From the NCBI GenBank assembly GCA_002480495.1, contig DLCG01000005.1:1-8494 (forward strand): a stretch of 8,494 nucleotides of DNA, in the 5' to 3' direction. The notes beneath the pieces are model-generated. The model had not been told where the DNA came from. It saw only the letters and a list, made by a program, of their open reading frames with translations, and did no database searches. Below are positions 6,805-8,494 of this stretch, one piece after another. Source of the stretch: Rhodobiaceae bacterium UBA7804 (GTDB lineage Bacteria; Pseudomonadota; Alphaproteobacteria; Parvibaculales; Parvibaculaceae). The position numbers and the translations under genes are program-made. Position 1 is the stretch's first letter, and each line of letters starts with the position of its first letter.

Positions 6805-7624
6805 ATGGTCAAGCCGCCGAACATCAGCCCCGGTGGGGACTGGCGCCGATGCGCGGCCTACGACTACACCGCCGCCTTGCCGCGGCGGGGGTGGGCGTGG
6901 GAGTTCCTGCGCCGCGACGCAGACTACCGGCAGGCCTGGTCCGAGGCCTCGCCTGCCGTCACGATCGAGCGGCCCGCGCCGAACCTGACAATCATGACGG
7001 CGCGGACGGAGCTGCCCGAGCTGGCCGACTGGTGCCTGTTTTTTCGCCGATGCGCCCCAGCGGACAGCGACCGAGGCCGTTGTCTTCTGGGATTCGCGCG
7101 CGTGTCCGCACGTTCTGCCAACCCGCGCGCTTCCCGCCGGTGCACGGGGCGATACCGGCCGCTTCAGCTTGTCGGAAACCCCATGCCGGGCGGCGCTCCT
7201 CCGGATGCCTGATGGGCGACAGCACCTTCTCTTTTCGGAAGCCGGCTGCGCGCTTCAACTCGACATCCGCGGCACAAGCCTGTCCGAGCCGGTGCGCCTG
7301 CTGACCGATGCCGTTCTTCCGGCCGCGCATCTCCGAGCCCGTCTCGTTGCGCTCGAAGGCCTCGCCAACATTATGGGGCGCGGCCGATTTCCAGACCATC
7401 GGATGATCGAGCCGCACGGGCGGCGGCTCCGCGTGGTGCTGCAGGCGCTCGACGGATGGCTCGACGGCGCGCCCTATCGTGACATCGCCATCGCGCTCTT
7501 CGGCGAGGCGCGCGTCGAGGCCGACTGGCGCGATCCGCGCGACCACTTGCGCGACCATGTCCGCCGCGCCGTCCGCCGCGGACGGGCGCTCATGCGCGGT
7601 GGATACCGCAAGTTTCTCCTCTGA
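6805..7624 (+). CDS. fseA: FseA-type excision activator, DUF6499 + DUF2285, split by a +1 frameshift
   Basis: This is a gene in two frames. The first frame starts at ATG 6805 (GGAAG at 6791-6795) and encodes a DUF6499 domain: DWRRCAAYDY (12-21), WAWEFLRRDADYRQAW (30-45). Without shifting it would end at 7212 after 135 residues, with an unconvincing tail. The second frame continues the homologous protein from the TTC at 7043-7045: FADAPQRTATEAVVFWDSRA, then a DUF2285 domain (roughly residues 155-272) ending GYRKFLL, stop 7622-7624. A +1 slip on the T run gives one 272-residue protein. In ICEMlSymR7A the equivalent msi172/msi171 frames are fused by programmed +1 frameshifting into FseA, which activates the excision factor gene. 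Order and neighbours here are the same. A simple frameshift mutation or a homopolymer sequencing error remains possible. Confidence 0.83.
7036..7048 (+). other. Probable programmed +1 ribosomal frameshift site
   Basis: In the DUF6499 frame the codons read CTG TTT TTT CGC (7036-7047). If the phenylalanine tRNA on the second TTT (7042-7044) slips one base forward it pairs with TTC (7043-7045), its preferred codon, and the next codon becomes GCC (7046-7048). This enters the DUF2285 frame. UUU followed by CGN is the known +1 shift context of the influenza PA-X site. The position coincides exactly with the point where homology changes frame. Confidence 0.72.
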
Positions 7625-7625
7625 C

Positions 7626-7640
7626 ACGCCGCTCAGGCGT
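7626..7640. repeat. Short inverted repeat between convergent fseA and qseM ends
   Basis: ACGCC (7626-7630) and GGCGT (7636-7640) form a 5-bp GC stem with a 5-base loop across the 8-bp gap and the end of qseM. No T run is present on either strand. It might act weakly as a shared transcription end for the two convergent genes, but it is short and could be chance. Confidence 0.25.
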
Positions 7641-7899
7641 CCTTGAGCAGTTGCCTGTAGCCGGATCGTGTCATCCAATGCGCCCGCGCAAGGTGGTCTT
7701 CCCAACAGTGCCGGGCGGCGGCATCCGTGTCGGGCTCCCGTCCGAGCACCAGCCGGGCGACCTCCTTCCACTCGGCCCCGTCCGCTTCGGCGTCCAGCAG
7801 CCGGAGGTAGGTGACAAAATGCGCCTCGTCGTAGGGCGTGATCCGCTCCACCCAGGGGACGTGGTCGGCAACTTCGGGTTTCTGCTCTTCCTTCGCCAT
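7633..7899 (-). CDS. qseM: QseM-type antiactivator, single-domain DUF2285 protein
   Basis: An 88-residue protein on the minus strand made almost entirely of one DUF2285 domain. Its motifs are YDEAHFVTYLRLLDAEADGA (23-42), EWKEVARLVLG, and HLARAHWMTRSGYRQLL near the end. The ending resembles that of the fseA-type DUF2285 (RALMRGGYRKFLL). DUF2285 is a helix-turn-helix-like fold. In ICEMlSymR7A the corresponding QseM binds TraR and FseA and blocks both, keeping transfer off in most cells. Placement is identical: convergent with fseA (8 bp between the stops) and divergent from the small XRE gene. The start ATG (7899-7897) is preceded on its strand by AGGGAA (about 7915-7910), a weakly placed ribosome binding site. 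Function is assigned by family and synteny; some DUF2285 proteins act differently. Confidence 0.82.
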   Translation of the reverse strand: MAKEEQKPEVADHVPWVERITPYDEAHFVTYLRLLDAEADGAEWKEVARLVLGREPDTDAAARHCWEDHLARAHWMTRSGYRQLLKDA

Positions 7900-7943
7900 T
7901 ACGAGCTATTCCCTATGCCGTGTCCGTTACCGGCTATTCGGTA
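7900..7943. repeat. Two copies of a 16-bp motif upstream of qseM, possible regulator operators
   Basis: TACGAGCTATTCCCTA (7900-7915) and TACCGGCTATTCGGTA (7928-7943) agree at 12 of 16 positions and share GCTATTC at a 28-bp distance. The second copy is itself a dyad (TACCG/CGGTA). The first abuts the qseM start codon and covers its ribosome binding site. They could be binding sites for the divergent XRE repressor or RNA-level elements in the qseM leader. Binding is inferred. Confidence 0.4.
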
Positions 7944-7975
7944 GTCTTAAAGCACACCACCTTCGCTCCCATCGA

Positions 7976-8010
7976 TTGTCGAAAATACTCCGTGGTGAAA
8001 TACTCGACAA
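7976..8010. promoter_or_regulatory. qseM-qseC promoter/operator dyad
   Basis: TTGTCGA (7976-7982) and TCGACAA (8004-8010) are perfect inverted repeats, and AAATACTC occurs as a direct repeat inside them (7983-7990 and 7998-8005). On the plus strand TTGTCG (7976-7981) and AATACT (7999-8004) are 17 bases apart, giving a promoter toward qseC. On the minus strand TTGTCG (8010-8005) and TATTTT (7987-7982) are also 17 bases apart, giving one toward qseM. The two would overlap face to face, so a bound repressor or RNA polymerase on one would affect the other. In ICEMlSymR7A, QseC binds two operators here and controls both genes. Confidence 0.5.
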
Positions 8011-8028
8011 GCCGCTGCTCTCTCGTCC

Positions 8029-8304
8029 ATGGAGATACGAGAGGTGCTCGCGCTCAACTTGCGAAAATGCCGGCAGGCCCAAGGCCTGTCGCAGGAAGAA
8101 TTGGCTCACCGCGCAGATATCGACCGCACCTACATCAGCGCCATTGAGCGCAGCGTCTATGCCGCCAGCATCGAGGTAGTCGAGAGACTCGCCCAAGGTC
8201 TTGGGATGGAGGCGGCGGATCTCCTCCGCAGGTCTTCTCCTGCTGGCGACACCGGCAACACTCTCTCGAATGAAGGACGCCCGAGAAATCGAGACGGTGA
8301 TTAA
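8029..8304 (+). CDS. qseC: QseC-type small XRE-family repressor
   Basis: A 91-residue DNA-binding protein with a helix-turn-helix of the XRE/Cro family over about residues 8-62: LRKCRQAQGLSQEELAHRAD, the recognition helix in DRTYISAIERSVYAAS, then VVERLAQGLGMEAADLLRR. The remaining about 23 residues are polar and probably disordered. It is divergent from qseM, 129 bp away. In ICEMlSymR7A QseC represses qseM and regulates its own promoter, forming a bimodal switch that releases quorum sensing in few cells. No ribosome binding site precedes ATG 8029 (the upstream bases are pyrimidine-rich), in keeping with the leaderless qseC transcript known from that ICE. The same repressor type also occurs as the controller protein of restriction-modification systems, but no such genes are here. 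Confidence 0.82.
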   Translation: MEIREVLALNLRKCRQAQGLSQEELAHRADIDRTYISAIERSVYAASIEVVERLAQGLGMEAADLLRRSSPAGDTGNTLSNEGRPRNRDGD

Positions 8305-8452
8305 TGTCCTTATCGCCCTCTACAAGGCCGACGCTCTCGACAATCCCAGAGTAGGCGAAACCAGCCGGCACGAAGCATGCGTGCGCCGCCCTTGGGCTCT
8401 TCGCGGCTGCCCGCGTATCTCTCGTGCAGCACGATTTGAACCCAAACGATAG
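8270..8452 (+). CDS. Doubtful small ORF overlapping the end of qseC
   Basis: An ORF of 60 codons begins at ATG 8270, inside the last 35 bases of qseC, and ends at 8452. The first part (MKDAREIETVINVLIALYKADA) looks like a plausible amphipathic helix, while the rest is Arg/Cys-rich and looks non-coding. No clear ribosome binding site is present, although coupling to qseC would be possible. I do not recognise it. It may be a decayed gene fragment. Beyond it, 8453-8494 shows nothing I can name. Confidence 0.22.
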   Translation: MKDAREIETVINVLIALYKADALDNPRVGETSRHEACVRRPWALRGCPRISRAARFEPKR

Positions 8453-8494
8453 CGGTTGGCCGAGCGGTATGAACGGTAGACGTGGCGAGCCCCA

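Noticed and set aside
7046..7624. The DUF2285 half as a separate gene starting at the TTG at 7169.
   Set aside because: The frame is homologous to the fused protein well upstream of 7169, right back to the T run, and no ribosome binding site supports an independent start.
6805..7624. Classifying the fseA-type gene as a plain pseudogene.
   Set aside because: The only lesion lies on a slip-prone run at the domain boundary, where the homologous ICE gene is known to frameshift, and the neighbours are intact. A mutation or sequencing error is still kept as an alternative.
6992..7771. Minus-strand frame of 259 codons across the fseA-type gene and part of qseM.
   Set aside because: It covers well-supported genes in other frames and shows no recognisable domain.
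8135..8371. Minus-strand frame of 78 codons over the end of qseC.
   Set aside because: Antisense to the helix-turn-helix gene; no start signal and no family likeness.
8440..8494. A tRNA-like stretch (GGTTGGCCGAGCGGT) at the window end, as a possible att site.
   Set aside because: No cloverleaf could be completed: no anticodon arm or T-arm with GTTCRA is visible before the end of the window, and the resemblance is to the D-arm only.

Overview
The window is GC-rich, densely coded DNA from what looks like an alphaproteobacterium of the Rhizobiales/Rhodospirillales type. This inference rests on the TraR/TraI-type quorum-sensing genes, the DUF6499/DUF2285 proteins, the AbiEii protein and the copper-cluster style. 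No rRNA, recognisable tRNA or CRISPR array was seen. The region is accessory DNA made of two blocks joined by a dead insertion sequence.

Block 1 (1-3870, all +) is the end of a copper/heavy-metal resistance cluster. It holds the C-terminal two thirds of a CopA-type P1B ATPase, a secreted YVTN beta-propeller protein with a His-containing insertion, a small DUF2933 membrane protein, and an isoprenylcysteine-methyltransferase-like membrane protein translationally coupled to it (ATGA overlap). Last is the N-terminus of a membrane-anchored cytochrome c, which is frameshifted and then cut off just at the heme-binding site.

The junction (about 3871-4077) is the 3' end of an IS3-family element: the last about 47 codons of its transposase plus the terminal non-coding end. 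On its far side lies an AbiEii-type nucleotidyltransferase toxin gene (4078-4979) missing its first codons and its AbiEi partner. The IS remnant therefore separates two truncated genes, which suggests an insertion followed by deletion or rearrangement.

Block 2 (5241-8304) matches, gene for gene, the quorum-sensing control module of the symbiosis ICE of Mesorhizobium (ICEMlSymR7A). The order is traR (LuxR-type, +), traI (AHL synthase, +), an fseA-type gene (+) split into two frames, qseM (DUF2285 antiactivator, -) and qseC (small XRE repressor, +, divergent from qseM). In the characterised system, TraR plus AHL activates traI and the downstream frames. A +1 programmed ribosomal frameshift fuses the DUF6499 and DUF2285 halves into FseA, which activates the excision factor. 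QseM binds and inhibits TraR and FseA, and QseC sets a bimodal switch over qseM. Here the frame change falls exactly on a TTT TTT CGC run at 7039-7047, a classic +1 slip context. A 24-bp dyad upstream of traI is a good lux/tra-box candidate, and the qseM-qseC gap carries dyads and repeats fit to be QseC operators.

No integrase, excisionase, relaxase or att site is visible, so whether the host element is an ICE or a plasmid cannot be decided from this window. The last 190 bases hold only one doubtful small ORF.
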